The notes beneath the pieces were generated by a model. It saw only the letters and a list, made by a program, of their open reading frames with translations, was not told the origin of the DNA and searched no databases. Positions 27,380 to 34,587 of a stretch of 64,000 nt of DNA are shown here, piece by piece (within the stretch, counting starts at the first letter, position 1; each line of letters begins with the position of its first letter). The stretch is from Shouchella patagoniensis (GTDB lineage Bacteria; Bacillota; Bacilli; Bacillales; Bacillaceae_D): contig NZ_KV917377.1 in NCBI RefSeq assembly GCF_002019705.1, positions 2,292,565 to 2,356,564 of the forward strand, read 5' to 3'. A program made the position numbers and the translations under genes.

Positions 27380-28176
27380 GTTGTTATCCTCCTTAAGTAA
27401 TTCATACTTTCCTCGATCCACTTTTTTTCAATTTCAATTGTTTTTTCAATCGTCCCTTGAAAAGGGAGCCAAAATTCAAGAATTGCACTTAACTCTTTAT
27501 TCTTTTTCTGATTTAACGAATTCATTAATAAATCTGTATTTAATAAGCCCTTTCCCAACGAAGTTCCTGTTAATGAAAACCCTACCCATCCGTCATGTCT
27601 TGTAAAGTGAAAATCTTTCACATGAAGATTGTTGACAAAAGGAGCGGTGTTTTTTATGACATCACCTGGCATCTCAAGGGAAGCAATTGTATTTGCAGGG
27701 TCTAAGCAAATACCTAAATGGGAGTGATTTAACGTACAAACGATGTCGATCAATTGACGAGTAGGTACTTGCTCATATGTTTCTAATGAAAGTTGTATAT
27801 TTGCTTCCTTGTAGAATGGAAGGACGCTTTGAAGTCGTTCACATGCTTCTGCATTGCTTGGTTTATCGTCAGGAGTGTGGAGCATTGTTCGAACGACTTT
27901 AGCACGTAACGTTTCAGCAATTTTTTTAAAATGTAACAGGTGTTCTTTATTAATGCCGCGTGTCCCTATTTCTAACTTGACCTCAAGAAAATCAGCATAA
28001 TCTGCAATGTTTTTTAATTCTTCTGTCGTCGCTTTTTCAAGTGGTGGGTAGTCGCAAATTTGAAAAACTTCTCCTCCATAAGATTTCGTGTCCTTAATCA
28101 TATCTAACATCGTTAACGGCCTACTTTTTCTATTATGTTGCCAGAAAAATGCATAGGTACTCAAACCTATTTGCAC
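27376..28176 (-). CDS. oiaC: TIM-barrel sugar isomerase/epimerase family, candidate 3-oxo-isoapionate decarboxylase
   Basis: 266 residues from GTG 28176, with GAGGGGTG upstream; a longer frame from 28269 runs into the permease gene. The fold is the xylose-isomerase-like TIM barrel: IGLSTYAF at the start, LSLETYEQ near 140, LGICLDPANT near 165, NNLHVKDFHFTRH near 195 and ILEFWLPFQG near 240, giving the Glu/Asp/His metal site. Family member OiaC decarboxylates 3-oxo-isoapionate to L-erythrulose, and this operon encodes an L-erythrulose phosphate route downstream of it. The role is inferred from that setting. Confidence 0.65.
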   Translation of the reverse strand: MQIGLSTYAFFWQHNRKSRPLTMLDMIKDTKSYGGEVFQICDYPPLEKATTEELKNIADYADFLEVKLEIGTRGINKEHLLHFKKIAETLRAKVVRTMLHTPDDKPSNAEACERLQSVLPFYKEANIQLSLETYEQVPTRQLIDIVCTLNHSHLGICLDPANTIASLEMPGDVIKNTAPFVNNLHVKDFHFTRHDGWVGFSLTGTSLGKGLLNTDLLMNSLNQKKNKELSAILEFWLPFQGTIEKTIEIEKKWIEESMNYLRRITT

Positions 28177-28196
28177 GTCAATCACCCCTCTTTTAA

Positions 28197-29561
28197 TTAA
28201 ACAAACACATTTGCGATTAATAACATTCCAAGTGAAAATAGCCAGATTAAAGTCATAGGGATTGACCAAACCATAATTTGCTCTTTGACATTTTTAATTC
28301 CCATCAGTCGTGTAATAACATGGAACCCACTATCGTTAAAATAGGAAAAGACAAACGCCCCCATTGTTGCTGCTTGAGCGGCTAATATTAAATTTACATC
28401 CATGTTTTGTAAGATAGGAGCTGTAATTGATGCAGCTGTAATCATGGCAACTGTTCCACTACCTTGAATAAGACGGACAATACTGGCAACAAAAAAGGGG
28501 ATTAATATAGCTGGTAGCGGTAACGACGCCACAAGACTGGCAATATAATCACCCGTGCCACTATCGCGCAAAATATAACCCAGCGCTCCACCAGCACCAG
28601 TAACTAACAGTATAATCCCTGCTGAGCTTACGCCTTCTTCCATCCTTTCGAGCGCTTCTGAACGCTTGATACGATAAAATAATGTATAAATTGCAATAAG
28701 CAATCCCATTCCTACTGCGACTACTGGTGTTCCGAGAAAAATAAGGAAGTCATAAAACCCACCGGTAAGACCTAGAGCATTTAATCCTGTATTCATAAAA
28801 ATAAGTATTATTGGTAGAAAAATCGGTAAAACAGAGAGAAAAAGGGAAGGCAACTCTCTTTTTTCTTCCATATCAAGTACTTCTTGATAAGTCGTAGGCT
28901 TATTAGGGCGATACCAGTCTAGTCCATCCTCTGTAGGCAATTGATGAATTCGTTTTCCAATCCATTTAGCATAATAGACTCCTACGAAAATGAGGGGAAT
29001 TCCAAATAATAAACCTGATAAAAGTAAGTGTCCAATGTCTACCCCGAAGATACCCGCTACACCTAAAGGTCCTGGAGTTGGCGGCACAAAATGGTGAGTA
29101 ATAATGAGTCCTACACCTAAGGAAACACCTAAAGAAACAATAGATTTTCCCGTTTTTGAAGAAAGCGCTTTAATTACAGGTGCTAAAATAACAAAGGCTG
29201 AATCCACAAAGATTGGAATAGAGACAATGTAACCTGTCAAAGCCATTGCCCACTCTTCTTTTCTTTTACCAATTATTTTTATGACACTAAAAGCTAACCG
29301 TTCAGCTGCTCCAGATACTTCTAACACTCTACCAAGCATGACGCCAAAACCAATAACGATACCAATTGAGCTAAGTGTTGTTCCAAACCCATTTGTTATG
29401 GAGTCAATAACTGAAAGTGGTGGCATGCCACCGATAATTCCAGTTAGAGAAGCTCCAATTAACAAAGCAGGAAAAATATGTACTTTTGTCTTAATAGCTA
29501 AGAAAACTAGTACAAAAACACCTATAACAAGACCTAAAACCATTTGTCCTTCATTTGTCAT
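28197..29561 (-). CDS. GntP family sugar-acid permease
   Basis: 454 residues with 12-14 membrane segments. GntP features include GFGVMLGRVLEVSGAAERLA near residue 73, HHFVPPTPGPLGVAGIFGVD near 155, and VRLIQGSGTVAMITAAS near 355. GntP proteins import gluconate and related aldonic acids with protons. In this operon D-apionate, a branched four-carbon-chain aldonate, is the likely cargo. The ATG is 29 bases after the GlpX-like gene ends in transcript order. Substrate is inferred. Confidence 0.88.
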   Translation of the reverse strand: MTNEGQMVLGLVIGVFVLVFLAIKTKVHIFPALLIGASLTGIIGGMPPLSVIDSITNGFGTTLSSIGIVIGFGVMLGRVLEVSGAAERLAFSVIKIIGKRKEEWAMALTGYIVSIPIFVDSAFVILAPVIKALSSKTGKSIVSLGVSLGVGLIITHHFVPPTPGPLGVAGIFGVDIGHLLLSGLLFGIPLIFVGVYYAKWIGKRIHQLPTEDGLDWYRPNKPTTYQEVLDMEEKRELPSLFLSVLPIFLPIILIFMNTGLNALGLTGGFYDFLIFLGTPVVAVGMGLLIAIYTLFYRIKRSEALERMEEGVSSAGIILLVTGAGGALGYILRDSGTGDYIASLVASLPLPAILIPFFVASIVRLIQGSGTVAMITAASITAPILQNMDVNLILAAQAATMGAFVFSYFNDSGFHVITRLMGIKNVKEQIMVWSIPMTLIWLFSLGMLLIANVFV

Positions 29562-29589
29562 ATGTATCTCCCGTTAAGTATAAGTTTTA

Positions 29590-30549
29590 TCATACTACTT
29601 GTTTTTCTTTCGGAATTAGGAAATTCGAGCTTAAAGTCTGCATCTTTTGACTTTTACCGTGAAGTAACATTGAATGAGTTGTATAAGAACCTAATGAATC
29701 TTTACTTATGCCTTTTAATAAATAGGAATCTGTTACAGCAGTAGCCACAAATAAACAATCATCCGATTTCACTAAATCAGCTAGGGTCAAAGCTTTTTCA
29801 ACGAATTGTATGCCCATCTTTTGACACCGTTTAATTTCTAGTGTGTTCTGAGGTTTTAAGCGCGCTTGGAAATCACCGCCTAAACATTTAACCGCTACCG
29901 CTGAAATGACACCCTCTGGTGCTCCTCCAGTACCAATAAAGAGGTCAATTGGGTCCTCTTCAATGGCAGCGGCAATAGCGTAAGAGACATCTCCATCATG
30001 AAAAAGCAAGGTTTTCACGCCCAAACGTCGCAACGTTTCAATTTGCTCTGCGTGTCTGCCACGATCTTGGATTGCTACTGTAATCTCATCAGCTGATGTC
30101 TGTCTTATCTTCATAATTGCTTGTATGTTCTCTTCCAAGCACTTATCGATATGAACATGACCAACTAAATCTTTACAGACGGCCATTTTCTCCATATACA
30201 TATCGGGAGCGTGAAGCAATGTGTTTTTTGGAGACGCCGCAAGAATCGTCATTGCATCCCTTGTGCCCTTGGCGGTCATGGTCGTGCCGTCAAGGGGGTC
30301 CACTGCCAAATCAAGCTCCAACCCTTGACGATTCCCAAGGATTTCCCCAATGTAGAGCATCGGTGCCTCATCAATTTCTCCTTCACCAATGACGACACGT
30401 GCTGTCATACTCATGTCGTTTAGAGTTGTACGCATTGCAGTCGTTGCGAGATCGTCAACCTTCCATTTATCCCCCTTCCCAACATACGGGTAGGCTGCAA
30501 CGGCAGCCGCCTCAGTTACTCCAACAAAATCAAGCAGCATGTGCTTCAA
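29590..30549 (-). CDS. glpX: Class II fructose-1,6-bisphosphatase (GlpX family)
   Basis: 319 residues. FVGVTEAAAVAAYPYVGKGDK at the N-terminus, VIGEGEIDEAPML, DPLDGTTMTAKG (metal site) and GTGGAPEGVISAVA are the GlpX set. It starts at TTG 30549, where GGAGGGG lies at seven-base spacing; the ATG three codons later is too far. It removes the 1-phosphate of fructose 1,6-bisphosphate, and many class II enzymes also act on sedoheptulose 1,7-bisphosphate. Placed with an erythrose 4-phosphate producing pathway and a transketolase, it would help move carbon into the pentose phosphate pool. Confidence 0.9.
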   Translation of the reverse strand: MKHMLLDFVGVTEAAAVAAYPYVGKGDKWKVDDLATTAMRTTLNDMSMTARVVIGEGEIDEAPMLYIGEILGNRQGLELDLAVDPLDGTTMTAKGTRDAMTILAASPKNTLLHAPDMYMEKMAVCKDLVGHVHIDKCLEENIQAIMKIRQTSADEITVAIQDRGRHAEQIETLRRLGVKTLLFHDGDVSYAIAAAIEEDPIDLFIGTGGAPEGVISAVAVKCLGGDFQARLKPQNTLEIKRCQKMGIQFVEKALTLADLVKSDDCLFVATAVTDSYLLKGISKDSLGSYTTHSMLLHGKSQKMQTLSSNFLIPKEKQVV

Positions 30550-30563
30550 ATCGAATCCCCTCC

Positions 30564-31013
30564 TTAGTTTAATGATTCTTCTTTATCAATTATCATCTGT
30601 ACTTTTTTACCAGAGCGAGATTCGTCGAAATTCAATCCTAAGTAAGCTTTTACAATTTTCTTCCCTGATTCAATTCCAATCACTTGGGCACCCATCGTAA
30701 TGATTTGTGCATTATTGCTAGCGATTGCTCTTTCGGCAGAGTATACATCATGCGTTGTTGCTGCACGAATGCCTTTGTATTTGTTCGCAGCAATGGCAAC
30801 ACCTAAGCCTGTTCCACAAATTAGAATTCCTCGATCATAGACTTTATGAGCGATCTTTTCAGCTACCTCGAAGGATACGCTCGGATAGTCAGTCGAGTCA
30901 CAAGAATGACAGCCAAAGTCCTCCACCTCGTATCCGAGTTCCTCAGTAATAAATGCTTTAATCTTCTCTTTAAATTCGTATCCATTATGATCACTACCAA
31001 TTGCTATTTTCAT
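30564..31013 (-). CDS. derI: RpiB/LacB-type isomerase, candidate D-erythrulose 4-phosphate isomerase
   Basis: 149 residues, the normal RpiB length. IGSDHNGYEFKE at the start, the catalytic cysteine in LICGTGLGVAIAANK near residue 66, and TTHDVYSAERAIASNNAQIITMG near 95 identify the family. RpiB enzymes interconvert ribose and ribulose 5-phosphates; the DerI branch converts D-erythrulose 4-phosphate to D-erythrose 4-phosphate. The neighbouring kinase and TIM-like isomerase make the DerI role more likely here. The start overlaps the end of the TIM-like gene by 4 bases. Confidence 0.75.
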   Translation of the reverse strand: MKIAIGSDHNGYEFKEKIKAFITEELGYEVEDFGCHSCDSTDYPSVSFEVAEKIAHKVYDRGILICGTGLGVAIAANKYKGIRAATTHDVYSAERAIASNNAQIITMGAQVIGIESGKKIVKAYLGLNFDESRSGKKVQMIIDKEESLN

Positions 31014-31807
31014 CGTGTATAGCCTCCATCCGACTTAATCTGTATTAATTCTGTTAGCATTTGCTTAAATAAATCCATATCCCATGCGGCTCTACCGACG
31101 AACAAACCGTTGACATGCTCCAACGCTCGGTAGGAATGGAAGTTATCAAGATGAACACTTCCTCCGTATAAGAGAGGAATGCTATCACCTACTGAACGAT
31201 AATGTTTTCTAAGGTGATTGCGAATGAAAGTATGAATGCGATCTATATAGGCCGCTTCTGCCGGAACACCTTGCTCACCAATTGCCCAAACAGGCTCATA
31301 TGCCAAAAGCAGACTGCTAAGGTCTTCTTCTTGTATTCCATGTAGCGCTCTATCGATTTGCTGTGCTAAGTAGTTAAAAACAGCGCTTTCACCTGCTTGT
31401 TTGGTGTCCCGATCTTCGCCAATGCATACTAACGGTTGAATCCCGTGATGGATGGCGGTTTTAAGCTTTTTGTTCAATTGTTCATCTGTTTCGTTAAAAT
31501 ACTTTCGACGTTCAGAATGACCAAGTTCAATCATTTGCACGCCCGCTTCCGTTAGCATCGATGCAGAAATTTCACCAGTATATGCACCTTGCTCCGCCCA
31601 ATGCATATTTTGAGCGCCAAGCTTAATGTTTGTACCATTCAGCGCAGGATGGATGCTAGGAAGCGACAAAAAAGAAGGGATAACAAACAATTGTAAACCA
31701 GCTTGCCTAGCGTCTTTATCAAATGTTTTTAATTTCTCGACATATGCAAGTCCTTCTTTAGTTGTTTTTGTCATTTTCCAGTTTGTACCGATCCAAAAAG
31801 GTTTCAT
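31010..31807 (-). CDS. lerI: Triose-phosphate-isomerase-like enzyme, candidate L-erythrulose 1-phosphate isomerase
   Basis: 265 residues from ATG 31807, which overlaps the dhaL stop (ATGA), so coupling is likely. The TIM catalytic residues are all present: Lys in GTNWKMTK, His in ELGHSERRKYF, and Glu in LAYEPVWAIGEQG, plus the phosphate loop LYGGSVHLDN. A housekeeping tpiA would sit in the glycolytic operon, and this copy instead lies in a catabolic operon, as LerI does in tetritol and apionate pathways. LerI converts L-erythrulose 1-phosphate to D-erythrulose 4-phosphate. A triose phosphate role with the dihydroxyacetone kinase is the alternative. Confidence 0.75.
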   Translation of the reverse strand: MKPFWIGTNWKMTKTTKEGLAYVEKLKTFDKDARQAGLQLFVIPSFLSLPSIHPALNGTNIKLGAQNMHWAEQGAYTGEISASMLTEAGVQMIELGHSERRKYFNETDEQLNKKLKTAIHHGIQPLVCIGEDRDTKQAGESAVFNYLAQQIDRALHGIQEEDLSSLLLAYEPVWAIGEQGVPAEAAYIDRIHTFIRNHLRKHYRSVGDSIPLLYGGSVHLDNFHSYRALEHVNGLFVGRAAWDMDLFKQMLTELIQIKSDGGYTR

Positions 31808-32460
31808 GTTGAGACCAGCTCGATCCATTCCTTCATTGAACGGAAGATAATCCAAACTGTAGTTGCTCCAGCATCTTGGTGACCAATTGCTCGTTTGCCT
31901 AATGACTTCGCACGTCCAAAGTTGGCAGTCAATTCTTTTGTATCTTCTACGCCTTGTAAGCTTGCGGCTTCCACTCTCTGAAGGACTTCATAAAGTGGAA
32001 GACCCTCTGCAGCTCCTTGTTTAAACGCCTCCACAGCAGGTGCAAGTGCATCAATCATTGTTTTGTCACCCACAGAAGCCTTTCCTCTTGTTTGAATGGC
32101 AAGTAGCGATTGTTGAAAAAAATCACTTAAGGTCGCTGTATTTAATTCGTTTGTGTCGGCCATTGTTTTTAGGCCCCCAGTAAACAAGGTTCCAAAAATA
32201 ACTCCAGAAGCTCCACCCATAGATGAAATCATTGACATACCTGTCGTTTTAAAAACTTCCTGTATCGTTAAAGGATCTAATTTCAAAAGGTTTTCAGTTG
32301 CTTTATTGAATCCTGTTTCCATTCCAATTCCGTGATCGCCATCTCCAATTGCACTATCAATTTCTGTGAGTGTTGGTTTCGCCTCAATCACTTTTTCTCC
32401 AATATAAAGAATCATTGCCTTCGTTTGCTCGGGTGTTAAGGATTCTACTGTTGCTTGCAT
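31804..32460 (-). CDS. dhaL: Dihydroxyacetone-kinase-type L subunit (ADP-binding)
   Basis: 218 residues from ATG 32460, with GAGGAGG nine bases upstream inside the end of dhaK. IDSAIGDGDHGIGMETGF holds the aspartates that bind magnesium nucleotide, and GGASGVIFGTLFTGG and GHQDAGATT are typical. L subunits work with a K subunit that holds the substrate covalently. Whether phosphate comes from ATP or from the PTS cannot be decided; no DhaM gene is nearby. In the proposed pathway the KL pair phosphorylates L-erythrulose at C1. Confidence 0.85.
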   Translation of the reverse strand: MQATVESLTPEQTKAMILYIGEKVIEAKPTLTEIDSAIGDGDHGIGMETGFNKATENLLKLDPLTIQEVFKTTGMSMISSMGGASGVIFGTLFTGGLKTMADTNELNTATLSDFFQQSLLAIQTRGKASVGDKTMIDALAPAVEAFKQGAAEGLPLYEVLQRVEAASLQGVEDTKELTANFGRAKSLGKRAIGHQDAGATTVWIIFRSMKEWIELVST

Positions 32461-32461
32461 T

Positions 32462-33475
32462 TTATTTTGACCTCCTCGTTTCATTTAATTTATTGTAATA
32501 AGGGGATAAGGCAGGCGCATCGTAATATGGTTTTAACTCACTGTCTAGCTTTAATAGAGTAATAGAAAATCCACCCATTTCTTGTGCCGTACAATAGTTA
32601 TTTACAACAAGGTCATAAATGTGAATGTTTCTCTGCTCGAGAACTTCTTTTATGCGTTTGTTTACAATAAAGAGTTCCAATAAGGTCGTAGAACCAAGTC
32701 CATTTACAAGAACGGCAACCTCATCTCCACGATCAATAGGGGACTCGTTTAACAGATAATCAAGCATTTTATCCGTAAGTTCATTTGCTGTCATCATCGG
32801 TGTCTGCTCTATCCCTGGTTCACCGTGAATTCCCATACCAAATTCAATTTTATCCTCTGGTATGTTGAAGGTTGGCTTCTCAAGACCTGGAATGGTACCA
32901 GGAGATAGTGCAACTCCGACAGAAAAAGTAGAATCACTTGCTTTTTGAGCTATTCCTGCCGTTTCGTCCAAGGATAACCCACTATTTACAGCTGCACCGG
33001 CAATTTTTATGACAAATACGTCACCAGCAATACCTCGACGATTCTGCTTTTTATCAGCCGGTGCAGAAGCAACATCGTCACAGACCAAAACCGTTCTTGT
33101 TTCAATACCATCAAGCTCAGCTAATTCCGCAGCCATATCAAAATTTAAAATATCACCAGAATAATTGCCATATACGTATAAAACACCGTGACCCTGATCC
33201 AGCTCTCTGGTTGTTTCTAATATAAGATCTGGAGTAGGCGCTGCGAATACGTTTCCAATTGCAGCACCATCGGCTAACCCTTCACCGATAAAACCCATAA
33301 ACATTGGTTCATGGCCACTTCCACCACCAATTAAAAGTGAAACCTTGTTTTTTAATTCTTTTTTAATTAAACCATTGACAGAATTAACTTTTTTGAAATC
33401 GTTTCCATAAGCAGCTAAAAAACCTTCTATCATTTCAGGTATGATTTCATTGGTTGTATTTATAATTTTTTTCAT
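32462..33475 (-). CDS. dhaK: Dihydroxyacetone-kinase-type K subunit, candidate L-erythrulose kinase
   Basis: 337 residues. LIGGGSGHEPMFMGFIGEGLAD near residue 49, NYSGDILNFDMAAE near 104, and GMGIHGEPGIEQ near 213, where His217 would hold the ketose as a hemiaminal. These are complete DhaK signatures. It is the first gene of the eight-gene operon and lies under a consensus promoter. In M. smegmatis-type pathways the same family acts as L-erythrulose 1-kinase (LerK), which fits the companion isomerases. Dihydroxyacetone remains a possible substrate. The second of two adjacent ATGs is used because its spacing to GAGGTGA is better. Confidence 0.85.
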   Translation of the reverse strand: MKKIINTTNEIIPEMIEGFLAAYGNDFKKVNSVNGLIKKELKNKVSLLIGGGSGHEPMFMGFIGEGLADGAAIGNVFAAPTPDLILETTRELDQGHGVLYVYGNYSGDILNFDMAAELAELDGIETRTVLVCDDVASAPADKKQNRRGIAGDVFVIKIAGAAVNSGLSLDETAGIAQKASDSTFSVGVALSPGTIPGLEKPTFNIPEDKIEFGMGIHGEPGIEQTPMMTANELTDKMLDYLLNESPIDRGDEVAVLVNGLGSTTLLELFIVNKRIKEVLEQRNIHIYDLVVNNYCTAQEMGGFSITLLKLDSELKPYYDAPALSPYYNKLNETRRSK

Positions 33476-33516
33476 CATTCACCTCATGATATTTATTATC
33501 GTTTGCTTTTACTATT

Positions 33517-33534
33517 AATCAAAATTGATCATTT
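33517..33534. promoter_or_regulatory. Operator-like motif at the dhaK operon start, shared with the transketolase promoter
   Basis: AATCAAAATTGATCATTT contains ATCAA-AA-TTGAT and lies just after the -10 box of the dhaK promoter, around the transcription start. Fifteen of 18 positions match the reverse complement of 34484-34501 upstream of the transketolase gene. Each copy is in the same relative orientation to the gene it precedes. The local DeoR protein is the obvious candidate binder. Confidence 0.55.
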
Positions 33535-33540
33535 TCTAAA

Positions 33541-33569
33541 ATTATAAAATCGCTTTCATTTGTTGTCAA
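33541..33569 (-). promoter_or_regulatory. Consensus sigma-A promoter of the dhaK operon with an embedded cre site
   Basis: On the minus strand TTGACA (33564-33569), 17 bases, TATAAT (33541-33546): a perfect sigma-A promoter. The spacer and -10 overlap TGAAAGCGATTTTA (33545-33558), which differs from the cre consensus TGWAANCGNTNWCA at one position. CcpA binding here should block the promoter when preferred sugars are present. Confidence 0.8.
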
Positions 33570-33653
33570 TTTATTTTTTTTTATTTATAGTTAGATAACA
33601 GACATAAAAATTGCTTTTTTATTGAAAAATCAAGGGTGTAAACAGCGAAAGTA

Positions 33654-33673
33654 TTTAATTATTAGTAATTAAA
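33654..33673. promoter_or_regulatory. Palindrome before deoR, possible autoregulatory site
   Basis: TTTAATTA-TTAG-TAATTAAA, an 8-bp perfect inverted repeat ending at the deoR ribosome-binding site. It differs from the motif at 33517, so it may be a separate site or simply AT-rich sequence. Confidence 0.3.
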
Positions 33674-33688
33674 AAGGTGGAAAAATAT

Positions 33689-34465
33689 ATGTCGAAGTTA
33701 TTTGCGACTGAACGTCAAACGAAAATTATGGAACATTTACTTAGCAAGAATCGATTAACGGTAAAAGAGCTTTCCGAAAAAATGGGGGTTTCAGGCGCGA
33801 CTTTGAGACTTGATTTGCGGAAAATGGAAGAGGAAGGCTTATTACTACGGACACACGGGGGAGCTGTATTAAAGGAGACAGATCAGGATAATGACACATC
33901 TTTTTCCAATCGAGTCATTACAAATGTTGTTGCTAAATCAGCCATAGCAAAAAAAGCCTATACCATCATTAAACCCAATACAAGTATTTTATTAGATGCA
34001 AGCTCGACTTGCCTGGAACTCGCAAAACTCTTAAAAGAAACATCCATGAAGTTAACTGTCGTTACAAGCGGGATTTATACTGCATTTGAAATGATTGAAA
34101 ACCCTAGAATAACAACGATTTTAATTGGCGGGATTGTCGGGAAATCCGGCAGCACGATTGAAGGAACGTTTGGAGTGTCGATGCTTGATCATATTAACAT
34201 TAATTACTTCTTTACTTCTTCAAATGGTTTTTCTTTTCAAAACGGACTAACTGATTTCAATATTTATGAAGTTGAACTGAAGAAAGAAATGGTGAAAAAA
34301 GCAGAAAAAATTGTTGCTTTAGTGGATCAATCTAAAATGAATCATACTTCTATTTCTTCGTTTGCATCATTGGAGCAAATTGATACCTTCATCTCGGACT
34401 ATCAACCAACAGAGGACTGGATAAACAAAATTCAATCAAAAGGGATCGAATATATAAAATCGTAA
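33689..34465 (+). CDS. DeoR family transcriptional regulator
   Basis: 258 residues from ATG 33689; AAGGTGG is nine bases upstream, and an in-frame GTG four codons earlier overlaps that site. The N-terminal DeoR helix-turn-helix reads ERQTKIMEHLLSKNRLTVKELSEKMGV then GATLRLDLRKMEEEGL with THGGAVL (residues 5-62). The C-terminal sugar-phosphate sensing domain has ILLDASSTCLELAKLL, TVVTSGIYTAFEM and TILIGGIVGKSGSTIEG. It is divergent from the dhaK operon and ahead of the transketolase gene and probably represses both until a tetrulose phosphate or similar inducer binds. Confidence 0.9.
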   Translation: MSKLFATERQTKIMEHLLSKNRLTVKELSEKMGVSGATLRLDLRKMEEEGLLLRTHGGAVLKETDQDNDTSFSNRVITNVVAKSAIAKKAYTIIKPNTSILLDASSTCLELAKLLKETSMKLTVVTSGIYTAFEMIENPRITTILIGGIVGKSGSTIEGTFGVSMLDHININYFFTSSNGFSFQNGLTDFNIYEVELKKEMVKKAEKIVALVDQSKMNHTSISSFASLEQIDTFISDYQPTEDWINKIQSKGIEYIKS

Positions 34466-34483
34466 ATGAAATAAAATAAAAAC

Positions 34484-34527
34484 AAATGATTAATAATGAT
34501 TGACGTTATGTGATCCTTTTTTATAAA
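34484..34527 (+). promoter_or_regulatory. Transketolase promoter with the shared operator motif
   Basis: TTGACG (34500-34505), 16 bases, TATAAA (34522-34527) form a likely sigma-A promoter. Directly upstream and touching the -35 box, 34484-34501 is the inverse copy (15 of 18 positions) of the motif at 33517-33534. This suggests the transketolase gene is co-regulated with the divergent operon. Confidence 0.6.
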
Positions 34528-34587
34528 CTGAATACCAAGACGGGTTTTCCGCCTATGATAGGGATCTTTTTGAAAGGTGATGGTTTA

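Noticed and set aside
27380-27421. Upstream start (GTG 27421) for the ApnO-like gene
   Set aside because: It overlaps the preceding gene and has no ribosome site; ATG 27379 follows AAGGAGG and begins directly before the Rossmann motif.
26525-33475. Reading the dhaK/L operon as ordinary glycerol or dihydroxyacetone metabolism
   Set aside because: It does not explain the RpiB-like, TIM-barrel, GntP and ApnO-like genes; kept as an alternative for the kinase only.
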